Part shown: positions 35,960-48,278 of the stretch, piece by piece
Numbering within the stretch: the first letter of the stretch is position 1
How the letters are laid out: each line of letters opens with the position of its first letter
From: Aplidium turbinatum
Lineage: Eukaryota; Chordata; Ascidiacea; Aplousobranchia; Polyclinidae
Length of the DNA: 64,000 nt
Reading direction: 5' to 3'
Assembly: GCA_918807975.1 (NCBI GenBank)
Contig: OU964918.1
Location: 31,852,477-31,916,476 of the forward strand
The notes under the pieces: generated by a model
Database searches by the model: none
What the model was told of the DNA's origin: nothing
The model's input: only the letters and a program-made list of their open reading frames with translations
Translations under genes and position numbers: made by a program

Positions 35960-37252
35960 CTTGTCAAGTACATTTTGCTAACTTTTGACATGCCAAGTTT
36001 AGTTGTTACTTGCTCAGTTTTATCATTTATCAACTTCAACCACTTGCTCAAACGTTGTAGCTAAGTCGTCACTTGCTCAGTTGTCGCTTGCTCAGTTCAC
36101 AACTGCTGACTTGAAGGAGACTCTAGAAAAGCGCATTGCGAAACCAAATTGCTACGATGTCCATATGAAAGAAGGCAAAAGATTTTCCGTCGAAATGGAA
36201 TGAAATTTTGTGGTAAGCCTCAAAGCTTTACAACATAACCAATATAGGCTTTCAATAAAACTCATAGGCTAACCAACTCACCAAAATCAGATCTCATTGA
36301 AAAGAGTTGGTCAGGTTGAAATTAAAGCGCGTAGTTTCAACACCGGTGAAAACTGTAGCCCACTAGAAATTAGACTAGCCAAAAGTGAAAAATAGACCTA
36401 TTATTCGAGCGAGTGGTTTACCTGGGCCTACAGTAGCCAACGATTGTTTTATACAGCCCAAGTATAGGCTTATGAACAAAAAATATGCTAGTCGGCAAAA
36501 AATTAGAAATTTTGAGACCAGCAACACATTCTTTTTACTTTTTTATTCTGTCTCATAAAATTTCTTGCTTATAATTGCTGTTATCAAACCAACATTTTTG
36601 TCTTTCTTAACCTCAGTCGAGAAAAAATAATTAGGTCTCATATTTAAATTAGTGCTGATAAAGAATAATAAATAATGTAGGAATGTCATAATGACAATAC
36701 CAAACGATAAATGTTCAAATACCTCGCTCAATGAGTGCGGTTGAAACCTAAACGAACAACAATAGAGATTTTATTAATGCAGAAACTCATAAAAATACCT
36801 TTATCCTTAAAATTAATGGTCTGAACGTTGCTGAACAGCAAACCGATTTTATACTTTCTGACTTTCGCTGACAGCTGAGTATTGAAAACCGAACAGCAGG
36901 CTACATTTGATGCCATCAACAAAACAATAATGATGTCATAAACGCGTTTGCAAATACTTTGTTGGTCACAAGGTTTTGAAAAATATCGACTTCTCATTAG
37001 TGACGTATTTTTGGAATGTCACCACTACTTCTTGTCTTGCATTCGAGTTTTCAAAGCAAAAGTTTTTAAATGCATAAATTGTGCAATTTGGGTGACCGAT
37101 GATCCACATACTCTCATCTTCCTACACCATTGATTGTTCAAGACCCAGAAAATTTTCAAACTATAACCTTATAAAATTCAAAGAAAACGAAGGGGTGCAC
37201 CAGCAAACATCTATAGGATTGGCCCATGCTACTAGGGAAGGATCCACAGAAG
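35960..37252. other. intron, nothing firm
   Basis: Contains three to four copies of ACTTGCTCAG between 36005 and 36105 and a short plus frame (LEKRIAKPNCYDVHMKEGK) near 36120-36200. The frame has no partner exon in phase and is not called as a gene. Confidence 0.4.
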
Positions 37253-39150
37253 CAAGGGCGCGGGAAGTAGGGGTGCTCAAGGGGCTTCAGCCCCCCCTAG
37301 AGCTAATTCAGCCCTCCCTGGAATTTTCTAAAATTGCTTCAGCCCCCCTAGAAAATTCTGAAAATTTAAGGTAGCCTACATAACATATCTTCAGAAAATT
37401 ATTCGAGCAATAATTGCTGCTACGATGAATCGAGTTCCTGTTACGTGTGGTCGCGCTCATCATTCGCAATAAGAGTCGTCAATCATAGGGAGCTATAATA
37501 CCTCGCAGTAGCGGTACCAGCCACCCTCCTTACTAACACGGCGGACCATCGTTTATTGGACATCATTCTGCAATATCCACTTTGCAGCATAAAACAGCAA
37601 GAGATCTGGTTGTTATAACGGAGGGCGGGGCAAACTTAAATCATTATGCTCTGGATCGTTATACATTCACTGCAGCAATCATGCTCTCGATTTGATTTTA
37701 CAAGACGTTGTAAAGGAGGTGAGGCTTATTGCAGATGCCTTAAACTTCGTTCACGGTGTTGCAGTTGTAATTCGTGAATCGATCGTCTAAACGTAAATCT
37801 TTGTTCATGTCACTTTTTGGTTCCGATGAAGTTGCCTGCAATTTGCTGGGTTTGTTTCCTACTCGTTGGTGCGTTCGTGCTTCTGCCCTCGCTCACGTTG
37901 TTAAGTGCTACCCTCCCCTGTTTGGCTGTTGCAATGTCTGACCCACATGACAGAAGATAGTGCAATGAAAGGAGACGCACGTGCAAAGATATTCAGCTTG
38001 GTAAAATAAGCACGCATGATGTGGCTTTATTTTGCGATTACCTGCAGCGGTGAAGTTTTTCAGTTTGCAGAAGCCGTCGCAAGACAGCTCCAAAACAAGA
38101 AGATCTCTGCTTCTTCATCTTTGGATCAGCATCATTTTCTGCAAACGGATCAAAAATCTCAGAAAAGATTAATCCGTTTCCATGCTTGCGGAAGCAGCGA
38201 ACGTCTTTGCGTCTGCCAATAACCTAAAGACGCCAAAGAATCCCCAAGTGAGCAAAACTCTAGCAAGACTTCGAAACACAGAGGAATCGGATGTAAAGCG
38301 TCTGCGAAGAAGGAGTGTGGAAACGGCAATACATCGAAGCCCTTGATTTTGTTCAAGCTGAGCTTGATCGAAGATTCTACCAAGTGGGTCTGCTTATAGC
38401 AGCCAACAGAGAGAAGGCCCTTTTCAGCTGTGCAAACGGTGGGGGAGAATCTGATACTAAGATCAGCTTACCCGATGCCATTAGAAAAGATCGCTTAAGA
38501 ACGGAACTTACCTTTGCTCAGCGATATTGTAAGTGGAAAAACCGCAAACTCCGTTAAAAAGGTTGCTGAGATACTATCGCAACAAACCCTCGAAGACTAG
38601 ATCTTTTCAAAGAAACGTGAAAAGTTGTGGAGCTCTGCCTTTGCCTCCCGGTTTCAGCTGCATCATCAGAAAGTTCTTTTTCTGCTCTATGACGACTGAA
38701 AATGTGGTTCAGAAGGTAAATGACACAAAAAAGACTTAGGCCTACTCGTCTTGCGTTGATGCATGTCCACCAAAACATTTTGAACACTGTCGATGTCAAA
38801 AAGCTCATTGCACAGCTCATAGAGAAAAACCTGAGCGAACAGCAATCTTCGGAAGCGTGTGAGAACTCATTTCCACAAAGTGTCGTTTTCACATCACTTT
38901 CTAATTTGTTCGTTTTCATTTGAATTTCCTAAACAGCTGCTTTTGTTGTTGCCGTTCTTCGTTTGTTACAACTTATACAATGTGTGTGCTTTTGGCGTCT
39001 AATTACACACAGGAGAGGACCGATAATAGCTACTACCAGACTTAAATGCTCCCCCATATAAGGGGGGTCTGGGGGGCGAAGCCCCCCAGAAGCTCACAAC
39101 ACTACCGCAGCTTCAGCCCTCCCCTAGAGAAGAATAGTTCCGCGCCACTG
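37253..39150 (+). mobile_element. hAT element with ZMYM1-like transposase remnant, copy 2
   Basis: Opposite in orientation to copy 1 at 7124-8746 and longer at the transposase end. Ends are CAAGGGCGCGGGAA and the complement of CAGTGGCGCGGAAC. The flanks share CCACAGA. Plus-strand frames include CSGEVFQFAEAVARQLQNK, RQYIEALDFVQAELDRRFYQ and, near the end, IAQLIEKNLSEQQSSEACEN. Frames are interrupted, so it is inactive. Comparing the two copies would define the full element. Confidence 0.8.
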
Positions 39151-39189
39151 CCACAGAGGATACAAACTGATATGAATGAATCCATAAGT

Positions 39190-41270
39190 GAATAAAAAAA
39201 ATAACAGTTAACCTCTCAAGTACATGTAGCTCCACACAAAGTGAAATTGACATGTCTTTTGACTCTTTTTTTATTCCTTTAAAAGTAATGTCTAAAAAGA
39301 CATTATTGTCCAAAAAGAATGTCTAAAAAGACATTATTAAAAGTAACTACGAACAGTGGCCAGTGTTTCGATCTTCCGATCTCTTCAGCGTAGTAAAGTG
39401 AAAATGGAAAGTTGTCTTGAAGTGTTGAGATGATGGTTTAAAAATGATTGTTGTAAGACAATGAGAATGGATTTAATTTTTAATTTCGGACTCCAGCGAA
39501 ACGTAATCTTACCGCCTATTAGAAGGTGTGATTTTTTTTAGTGAAATTGTACTAAGAAATGACTGGAATTTGTTAAAAATAAAAAGTAGAAAAAAAGACA
39601 AGAATTTACAGCTGAGCTAGGACATAACAATCATCTGAGATGGATCTAAAATACAAGAAAATAGATATCATTAGAAATTATTATTCAGATCTTAGATGTT
39701 AGATTTAGCCGATTAGATTAGCCGATTTTAGATCCATCTCAGTTGATTGTTATGTCCTAGCTCAGTTGTGAATTTTTGCATTTTTTTCTAGTTTTTATTT
39801 TTAACAAATTCCAGTCGATTCTTAGCACAATTTCTCTCAAAAAAATTACACCTTCTGATAGGCGGTAAGATTACGTTTCGCTGGAGTACGAAATTAAAAA
39901 TTAAATCCATTCTCATTGTCTTACAACAATCACTCTTAAATCATCATCTCAACACTTCAAGACAACTTTCCACTTTCACTTTACTACGTTGAAGAGGTCG
40001 AAAGATCGAAACACTGGCCACTGTCCGTAGTTACTTTTAATAATGTATTTTTAGACATTCTTTTTAGACAATAATGTCTTTTTAGTTTTTAAACATTCTT
40101 TTTGGACGATAATGTCTTTTTAGACATTACTTTTAAAGAAATAAAAAAAAAGAGTCAAAAGACATGTCAATTTCACTTTGTGTGGAGATACATGTAGGGG
40201 AAAGGTGTGTATTTTGAACCCCTTAAAGAAAAATAAGCACAACTCAGCCAACTTCCGGTCAATGTGTATTATTTTTCACCCAGATACAGTCTAGGCACTT
40301 GCAAACCAGTGTAGAAAATATAAATCACATACAATAAAAAAATACAGAATAATTAAGCAATAAAAAGTGTTTAAAAATGGTCCAAATTACACATTTGGTG
40401 TGTATTTTGGACCATTGGAGTATGTAATTTGAACTGAAGTTGCTTGAGGTCTTTGCAATGAAATTTCTGGATGACGGTTCAAGAATCCCTTAAGCCAATC
40501 TTTTTCAGCCAGACCTTTTTCACTGTTGAAGCGGGTATTGATATTATTGGCAGTTATTGATATTATTATTGATATATTATTGATATTATTGCGCAATGTC
40601 ATTCGCAAGCTTTCTTAAGTCTATGGCCCCTAAACAATAAAATCTTGACTCCATTTCCAAAACATGTTTGACCAGTTGATCTTCAATATTTTCGGGAAGA
40701 TCAAGTTGTCGATCAATGGTTTTTGACAGTGTCTTGTGTAGCATATTTATTGGTAGCCTGTTATTGACATGTCTTAACACTGCAGCTTTGGGAATTTTGA
40801 ACTGACGCGATGCTGCATAGATGAGATGACTGGTCCAAATTACACACTGTCATGCACTGTTAAAAATTACAAGTTACAAGTCTTGTAATTGGGCACAAGA
40901 ATTGGGCCCTGGTTACAAGTCTTGTAATTGAGCACAACATCTCCTCATAGGTTAAAGATAATACCAACATCATATCAAACTCAAACGTCATGCCAATAAC
41001 GTCTCAGCGCTTAGCAACCAACTCCCCAAAATAACATCAGCATACCCAAAACCACAAATTTCAATCTCCCGTCCACGTTTCCAAACCTAATGAGCTGAGT
41101 TTTTCACATCCGGGCTATTATTATTTTTTCTTTTAAGCTGTTCAAAAATATTGACAAAACGATTTTTATTTTTTGAGTTAGGGAACTGGTCCAAATTACA
41201 CATGGTCCAAGTTACACCACTTTCCCTTACTTGAGAGGTTAACTGTCATTTTTTTTATTAACCTTATAAA
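39190..41270. repeat. long foldback element (arms of about 450 bp) with a nested insertion
   Basis: Starting AACAGTTAACCTCTCAAGTA on the left and ending with its complement at about 41255, two arms match as near-perfect complements. Shared blocks include GTGAAATTGACATGTCTTTT, AAAAAGACATTATT, ACAGTGGCCAGTGTTTCGAT and GGATTTAATTTTTAATTTCG. The loop is at about 39650-39735. The right arm is interrupted at 40195-40196 by a pogo-like element (40197-41227). No coding belongs to the foldback itself. AAAAGACATTATT recurs as a small internal direct repeat. Confidence 0.88.
40197..41227 (-). mobile_element. pogo-like (Tc1/mariner) element, internally deleted
   Basis: Inserted at a TA in the right foldback arm. 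Ends begin GGGGAAAGGTGTGTA and the complement AGGGAAAGTGGTGTAA. Minus frames at 40387-40780 encode an HTH/CENP-B-type DNA-binding region with RLPINMLHKTLSKTIDRQLD, EDQLVKHVLEMESRFY and KDWLKGFLNRHPEISLQRP. This pattern is typical of Tigger/Jerky-type pogo transposases. The DDE catalytic domain is absent. Confidence 0.85.
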
Positions 41271-41460
41271 AACCAATCTTTTCAAAAAGTATTCAAAAAA
41301 GTTCTGTAACTTTAAAATGATTAGGGGGCATGTACCCCTTAGACGCTACGCTACTGCACCTGCATAATTTACAGTTACAAGCGTAGCTTATAATTTTACT
41401 TTTAGGTAAAAATAGCTTGATAAAATACTCTGAATGCATATAAAAATTACATACACATAC

Positions 41461-41613
41461 ACTTTGCTGTTGATCACGAGAAAAACGTGAAACTTGTTCT
41501 TGATCAGCTTCGGCTGGTGGCTGTTGCTGTCCGACCTCACTGGTTCGTTCGTGACCAACTTGGGAAGGATCAAAATCTCTGGTTTTCCGAAACGCTGTCC
41601 TTGGAGGTGGCTG
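41461..41613 (-). CDS. CARD gene exon X1
   Basis: 153 bases (51 codons), phase 0-0, with acceptor TTTTATAG and donor AGT|GTATGT. It begins QPPPRTAFRKTRDFDPSQV and ends RFSRDQQQS. It is the clear duplicate of exon X2 at 26094-26234. Gln/Pro-rich and probably unstructured. In the gene it follows exon Y1 just as X2 follows Y3, so the Y-X pair seems to have duplicated together. Confidence 0.88.
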
Positions 41614-42511
41614 CTATAAAAATTATTTGTTTAAAACGTGAAAAAACTTATCCCTTAAACGAATGTTGCTGTAGGTTTTATATTGTAGTATAGATTACAG
41701 AAGTTTTGGCATAAGGATGATATTGTTACAACAAAACGTTTGACATTGAAGAGCTAGTAAAGCAACGTCAATGTACCACTCTCAGTTACATTAAAGAAAA
41801 ATACGTTTCAAACATGAAGTGTGAAAATGATATAAACCTCTCCAAACTTTGCAAGACGTATTATTGTGTTGCCATCCAAATAAAACAATTAAGACAAAAC
41901 ACAAAACCAATGTTTAGAAACTTACAATTTTATCTGAAGAGCAACATAAAAGTTTGTCAAAAGCTGCTAAATATTAGGAGAGTTTAATTTATTGTGAATA
42001 TTACCAAGTAGCAAAAACAAACAAGACACACCAGTTTAAAGTTCAAACATTTTGAATGTATGCAAACTGAAAAACTGGTGCTGTAAAAACAATACAACGT
42101 GCAGTTTAAGAGACCATATAAGTGAGGAAATACTGTAGGCTCCACGAAAAACAAGTCAATGGAGTGAAATATAAAGAGGACCAATTAATAGTCCAATATG
42201 TAAGTTGAATAACTAAAATCGAACAAAAAATGGTGTAACTATTTAAATTAAGATAAACCACTTTTAAATGTTAATTTTGACATTTCTTCTAAGGATTGTT
42301 TGGGTCAAGTTTTTCCACAAATACTAGATTAAAGCAGTTGAGATCGTTTTTGTGGTAATATTTCGCGTTTTGTTGATTTTGTCTGCGTCATTAAAATACT
42401 TTTAAATAAATCGATAGTTGGTCTTCCATTTGAATGATAAACAGAAAAGAAATCTCCTTTTACGAATGCAATTTGGTTTTGTAGCCTATCAACTTTCTAC
42501 TCATAACGTGT
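41614..42511. other. intron, nothing recognised
   Basis: AT-rich intron between exons X1 and Y1, ending where the duplicated segment begins at about 42512. Confidence 0.5.
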
Positions 42512-43865
42512 GTTAAATTAGTAAATAAGTTGTTATAAAATAAAGACAAAACAAGGACAAATGTTCGACATGTGTAACGTAACATATTTTTATATTAATT
42601 TAGTACGATTGGGTAAAGTTGTGAAAACTTGTGTCTATTCTATTCATGACAACAAATTGGCTGAAACAGAGAAAGATAAAAACTTTTTTAAATAAACAAG
42701 ATTCACCAAAACTTGTCCAGCGCTTGGTTTGTCAAGTGATGTTCTCGATACTGGTTGTGGTGGAACTCGTTCATTTGATATTAGATCGTCTTCCAAAGTA
42801 AAGCTATGCTGGTCACTTGCCCTCATAAATGGATCCTGCACAAATAATATTGAAAGTTTACTCTCAAGATAACAAAGTAGAAACTTTGCACTTTGCATTA
42901 CAAAGGATAATATTTCTTCTTTGTTCTTGCTATAAATCACAGTGTTTGTTTTGTTGTCTATCAAGCAATATCTCATTCTACCAGCAATCATTGTATTTGA
43001 ACTTCTAACAGTGAATGTTCAGTGAGCTCTTAAACTGACGACATCAAAAGTGGTTCTTTGTGCTTTTGCAATTTGTGTATTAACGTTCCCAAAATGGGAA
43101 CATGGGTTTGAAGTCGCGCACAGCTTTACACAGACCTGATTTAAAAAATTCTGTTTTGGATATTGTTGTTGAATGATTATTATTGTTTCAGATGCATTTG
43201 TTGAAAAAATAGTATTTGCAAAATTTTTTCTTCATGAAACCGATGGATTTAGTCAAAAATAATATTTTTCATATTTCGAAATAAAGTGCTTCTCGAAAAC
43301 ACAAATTAAACTCTTTTTGAAATATTTGCGTTTTTTATGGGAGAATATTACTAATAGCTTGTTTCCCCTACCATTTGTTTCGTTATATTTAACATTTTTC
43401 TTCACATAATTAAATTTATACGTTGTTCCTAAAATGGGAACGTTGGCAACATGTGATACACAAATAACGGAGTTTATCCCAAAAAAGTTCTCACTACTTT
43501 TACCAAGAAACGTTGTCACAGCTTGATGCTGTCAGAGCTTCATGTTTTCAAAGCTTGATCTTAAGCAGAAAACACTTCTATGACTTATATCGAAGGAACG
43601 GAAAGAGCTTGCAGATGGAGAAAAAAAGACGAAGCATCACTGCGCGACCCGAAAGAACTGCAGCCTTCCGATAAGGTCCAACCTCATGGAGGGAAAAGCA
43701 TGTTTGAGATATTTTCTCTGTTCTTTGCTGATTACATGTTCTCTTTACTCGTAGAGCAATCAAAATTATATGCAAGAAGAGACAAGAATAGGATAAACTT
43801 CAAAGTTGATGAGGCTGATATGAGAAAATTTATTGGTTTACAAATCAGTGGTTATTACAGTCTTC
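42512..43865. repeat. duplicated segment, copy 1 (exon Y1 plus start of piggyBac)
   Basis: About 1.35 kb matching 46224-47575 with only scattered differences. Homology starts at TTAAATTAGTAAATA and stops abruptly within the transposase at GTTATTACAGTCT. It contains exon Y1, its upstream intron and the first part of the piggyBac element, so the duplication happened after the piggyBac insertion. Confidence 0.92.
42707..42835 (-). CDS. CARD gene exon Y1
   Basis: 129 bases (43 codons), phase 0-0, with acceptor TTTGTGCAG and donor TTTTG|GTGAAT. It begins DPFMRASDQHSFTLEDD and ends DKPSAGQVL. Nearly identical to Y2 at 46418-46546, from which it differs at a few residues (L/R, T/A, L/V), and more distantly related to Y3 at 31527-33488. 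Low-complexity linker without a known domain. Confidence 0.88.
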
Positions 43866-46092
43866 CATCAGAAAATGACTATTGGTGCAAAGCAGATGAC
43901 ATGAAAGCACCAATATTTTCTAAGACCATGAGCAGAGACCGTTTCCGCAATATAAAAACTTACTTGCATCTGGCTGACAATCATAATCTAGCTCAGTCTA
44001 AAATGGCCCAGCAGGTACTGCCGCTGTTAGGTCAGCTAAGGTCAAATTGTAAACAATTTGGTACCTTTCACCGGTTACTAAGCGTTGACGAATCGATGAT
44101 TCCTTATCGAGGATTATACAGTGCAAAACAATATATAAAAGGAAAGCCAGTAAAGTTTGGTTACAAGTTATGGATGTTGTGTAGCTCCGATCGTTATCCC
44201 TACAACGTCGAAATCTACTGCGGTAAAGATGAAAGAAAAACTAAACCTTTGGGAGCACACGTAGTTGAGACAATGCTGTCATGTGTTGCCAACAAAGACC
44301 AACTGAACATATTATATTCTTTGACATTTTTTTCAAAAGCCATCAACCACTTACTGATCTTGCTAAAGAAAACATCAGAGCATGTGATACAATTAGAGAG
44401 AACAGGACCGGTTCCTGTCCTCTCTCCAGTAAGAAAACCTTCTAGAAAAAGCCTGGAGGAGAACTTGATTACCGATCAGACGGCACTGTAATTTCTGCCA
44501 GATGAAACGATAATTGTGCTGTCATTGTTGCAAGAAATTACTACGGTGTAGCACCAACTCAAACAGTTCCACAAAGAGTGAAACATGACAAGAAAAAATC
44601 AGTGACACAACCATTTCTGATTGCTATGTCAATCAGGGAATGGGGGGTGTAAATGTACTGTATGTGACAATCATGTTGCTATCTTCTTACCGGCCACGAC
44701 TTCGATCAAAAAAATGGTGGTGGAATCTTTTTGCCCATATTGTCAACCTTTCAATTGTAGCTGCCTTCCGTTTTTGTAATCACGTAAATCAATTTTCTGA
44801 AAACCACCTTCAGTTCAGGCGCGAAATTGCTCGGTCATTGATGAAAGTGGAGAAACCCAGGCGTCAACTTGGGGGACTTACTGCACCTCCGTCTGTAACC
44901 GTGCGATTTGACTCGTTGAATCATTTTCTAGTATAATCATCACAAGGAAGATGTGTAGTGTGCATGAAACATACAAGGTTGCAATGCACAAAACGAGAAA
45001 AACGGTTGCAAAGCACAAAATGCATAAGAATGCAGTGACGCATACCACCAACAATAAACCAAGTTTACGTCGTATTCAAATAGGGGAGAGTGGGGTTAGT
45101 TGGAAGGCGGAGTTAGTTGAAAAATGATCATTTTTTTAACTCTCGATAACGTTTTTAAATATTTACTGCGAACATGTGAAGTAGTTTATAAAAACACATA
45201 ATCCATGTTAGTTTCGATTTGTTGAGTCAAGGTATGCCTGTTTGGCAGACAATTTTATATTTTCTTACTTTCGAAGTAAAATTTTTGGCGTATTAAAAAC
45301 ATCTTATGCGTCGATATCGTTAAAGATAGGCAGAAGTTTTTTTGGTGTGTGTCATCTGTAGGTGTTCAACAACACTAAGACATAAACAAATTTTAGTCCA
45401 ATGCGCCATGCTTAAATATTTTAGGAAAATAGTTTGTCATATGCTAATGGGGCTAGTTGGAAAATAGTGGGTGGGGTTAGTTGGAAAGTGGTTTGATAAC
45501 GGTATGACTATGTAGTATGATACGAGTATATCGTCGTGGTATGATAATAAGTAGTATAAGCTCCAATGTATTTTTTTTAAGCAGACGTACATTGTAAAAT
45601 TTTAATTTGAATAACTTGGAAAGTGTTATATATACGGCATCACAAGTTTTAACAATGCGTTTATTAAAAAATGGTTTTACGATGATTAGGCGTAGAATTC
45701 ATTGCATTTTGATTTTAAAGCAGGTAAACATATTTGCTTACAACCCCATGTAAATGTTTGTTGGTTGAAAAAAGAGTATCCAGTTCATTAGTGGGCATTA
45801 AACTGACGTTTTTCAACTAACCCCAGGCATGGGGTTAGTTGAAAAATCAATTGCATGTTTGTTTATTTTAAATTTTCATTAAAAGCTGAATTGACTTAAT
45901 ACTTATTTTTGGTTGCATGATAGAGGACACCGTAGATGATAATTTAAGCCACTTCACGTTGTCAGGTTATGCACCAATTGTTTTAAATTTCAATTTTAAA
46001 AAAAATCTTTCCGACTAGCCCCACTCTCCCCTACACAACACAATACGATACTTTTGGTACCTTTTCATGTCAACGTTCCCATTTTGAGAACG
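43084..46092 (+). mobile_element. piggyBac-type DNA transposon, decayed
   Basis: The left end is TTAA followed by CGTTCCCAAAATGGGAAC. The right end is CGTTCCCATTTTGAGAACG followed by a degraded TTAA. The plus frame at 43580-44491 carries typical piggyBac blocks: FEIFSLFFADYMFSLLVEQS, LLSVDESMIPYRGLYSAKQY (with the first catalytic Asp) and KFGYKLWMLCSSDRYPYNVE. The frame then breaks. A later frame (44640-44936) has LLSSYRPRLRSKKWWWNLFA and NHLQFRREIARSLMK. In it the conserved GVDxxD catalytic block has become GVNVLY, so the third Asp is lost. Besides these breaks it carries a 0.95-kb insertion at 45083-46031. Confidence 0.93.
45083..46031. mobile_element. MITE with TA target and GGGGTTAGTTGGAAA repeats
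   Basis: Bounded by TA dinucleotides, with ends GGGGAGAGTGGGGTTAGTTGG and its near complement, truncated here to the shared part. The motif GGGGTTAGTTGGAAA or its complement recurs at least six times through the element. It probably belongs to the pogo/Tc1 group. No coding. Inserted in the piggyBac element. Confidence 0.82.
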
Positions 46093-46223
46093 TAATAAAA
46101 AACAAACAATGCAATTAAAACTTTAATTTTTTTCATAAAATATGCTTAGTTAAACTAAAAACAACAACATACAAAAAAATCACGAACAAATAACAAGAGG
46201 TAGTCTTCGCCCCCTGTTAAAAG

Positions 46224-47575
46224 TTAAATTAGTAAATATGTTGTTATAAAATAAAGACAAAACAAGGACAAATGTTTGACATGTGTAACGTAACATATTT
46301 TTATACTAATTTAGTACGATTGGGTAAAGTTGTGAAAACTTGTGTCTATTCTGTTCATGACAACAAATTGGCTGAAACAGAGAAAGATAAAAACTTTTTC
46401 AAATAAACAAGATTCACCAAAACTTGTCCAGCGCTTGGTTTGTCAACTGACGCTCTCGATACTGGTTGTGGTGGAACTCGTTCATTTGATATTCGATCGT
46501 CTTCCAAAGTAAAGCTATGCTGGTCACTTGCCCTCATAAATGGATCCTGCACAAATAATATTGAAGGTTTACTCTCAAGACAACAAAGTAGAAACTTTGC
46601 ACTTTGCATTACAAAGGATAATATTTCTTCTTTGCTCTTGCTATAAATCACAGTGTTTGTTTTGTTGTCTATCAAGCAATATCTAATTCTACCAGCAATC
46701 ATTGTATTTGAACTTCTAACAGTGAATGTTCAGTGAGCTCTTAAACTGACGACATCAAAAGTGGTTCTTTATGCTTTTGCAATTTGTGTATTAACGTTCC
46801 CAAAATGGGAACATGGGTTTGAAGTCGCGCACAGCTTTACACAGACCTGATTTAAAAAATTCTGTTTTGGATATTGTTGTTGAATGATTATTATTGTTTC
46901 AGATGCATTTGTTGAAAAAATAGTATTTGCAAAATTTTTTCTTTATGAAACCGATGGATTTAGTCAAAAATAATATTTTTCATATTTCGAAATAAAGTGC
47001 TTCTCGAAAACACAAATTAAACTTTTTTTTAAATATTTGCGTTTTTTATGGGAGAATATTACTAATAGCTTGTTTCCCCTACCATTTGTTTCGTTATATT
47101 TAACATTTTTCTTCACATAATTAAATTTATACGTTGTTCCTAAAATGGGAACGTTGGCAACATGTGATACACAAATAACGGAGTTTATCCCAAAAAAGTT
47201 CTCACTACTTTTACCAAGAAACGTTGTCACAGCTTGATGCTGTCATAGCTTCATGTTTTCAAAGCTTGATCTTAAGCAGAAAACACTTCTATGACTTATA
47301 TCGAAGGAACGGAAAGAGCTTGCAGATGGAGAAAAAAAGACGAAGCATCACTGCGCGACCCGAAAGAACTGCAGCCTTCCGATAAGGTCCAACCTCATGG
47401 AGGGAAAAGCATGTTTGAGATATTTTCTCTGTTCTTTGCTGATTACATGTTCTCTTTACTCGTAGAGCAATCAAACTTATATGCAAGGAGAGACAAGAAT
47501 AGGATAAACTTCAAAGTTGATGAGGCTGATATGAGAAAATTTATTGGTTTACAAATCAGTGGTTATTACAGTCTG
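46224..47575. repeat. duplicated segment, copy 2 (exon Y2 plus piggyBac fragment)
   Basis: Second copy of 42512-43865. The piggyBac part is cut at the same internal point (GGTTATTACAGTCT). It is followed immediately by a third stretch of the flanking intron (47576-47756). Confidence 0.92.
46418..46546 (-). CDS. CARD gene exon Y2
   Basis: 129 bases, phase 0-0, with the same acceptor and donor as Y1. It reads DPFMRASDQHSFTLEDDRIS and onwards to DKPSAGQVL. The high identity with Y1 outside the exon as well as inside it points to a recent duplication. Both copies keep an open frame and splice sites, so the transcript may contain both, giving a repeated 43-residue block. Confidence 0.85.
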
Positions 47576-47756
47576 CAAAGGATAATATTTCTTCTTTGCT
47601 CTTGCTATAAATCACAGTGTTTGTTTTGTTGTCTATCAAGCAATGTCTCATTCTACCAGGGATCATTGTATTTGAACTTCTAACAGGGAATGTTCAGTGA
47701 GCTCTTAAACTGACATCATCAAAAGTGGTTCTTTGTGCTTTTGCAATTTGTGTATT
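47576..47756. repeat. third copy of the Y-exon upstream intron, without piggyBac
   Basis: Matches 42902-43080 and 46612-46790 (blocks AAAGGATAATATTTCTTC and TGTTGTCTATCAAGCAAT). Where the other copies have the piggyBac end after GTGTATTAA, this one runs on as GTGTATTATTTCG. It is therefore likely the ancestral empty side of the insertion, left over from unequal exchange. Confidence 0.85.
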
Positions 47757-48278
47757 ATTTCGTTGTTTTGACTATGGACAGCTTTCTGATGCAAATACAT
47801 AAATAAAAATATATCAACATCAAAGTTATAAACAGCTGAACCACGGCGTCCTATATAGCATACACAGGTCTTGCCAATGTCGAACCTAGAATGATGACTG
47901 GAGGCTGGTGTAGTTTGCTTTTGAACTCTAGACAACAATAAGCTATATTAGATAAGCTATACTTTTACAAGTGCTGCCAAATAATTTTCGAATTTTTATT
48001 ACGTGCCAAAATCGAGCTCAATGTTTGTAAAAGTACACAAAAGTCGCCCAGTCACACAACATACCCAAAAAGTTGGCATGGTCAGTGTATAGCCTCCCCT
48101 GGTCTATGTATAGTTAGGTCGCTATGCTCTGAAGTCTGAATGCACCAGCTTGACTGACTACTTTACAGCGAGTGGTTAAGTTGTGGCATCATTTGCATAT
48201 CGCAACAAAAACTTTACAGCATAAAGTCGGTAAGATGACAAGCGTCCAGACCATGAAACAGCAGTCCGAATAACATAC

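Noticed and set aside
47905-47948. Minus-strand mini-exon reading VQKQTTPASSHHS
   Set aside because: Bounded by TAG and GT, but it cannot be joined to neighbours without a stop or phase clash.
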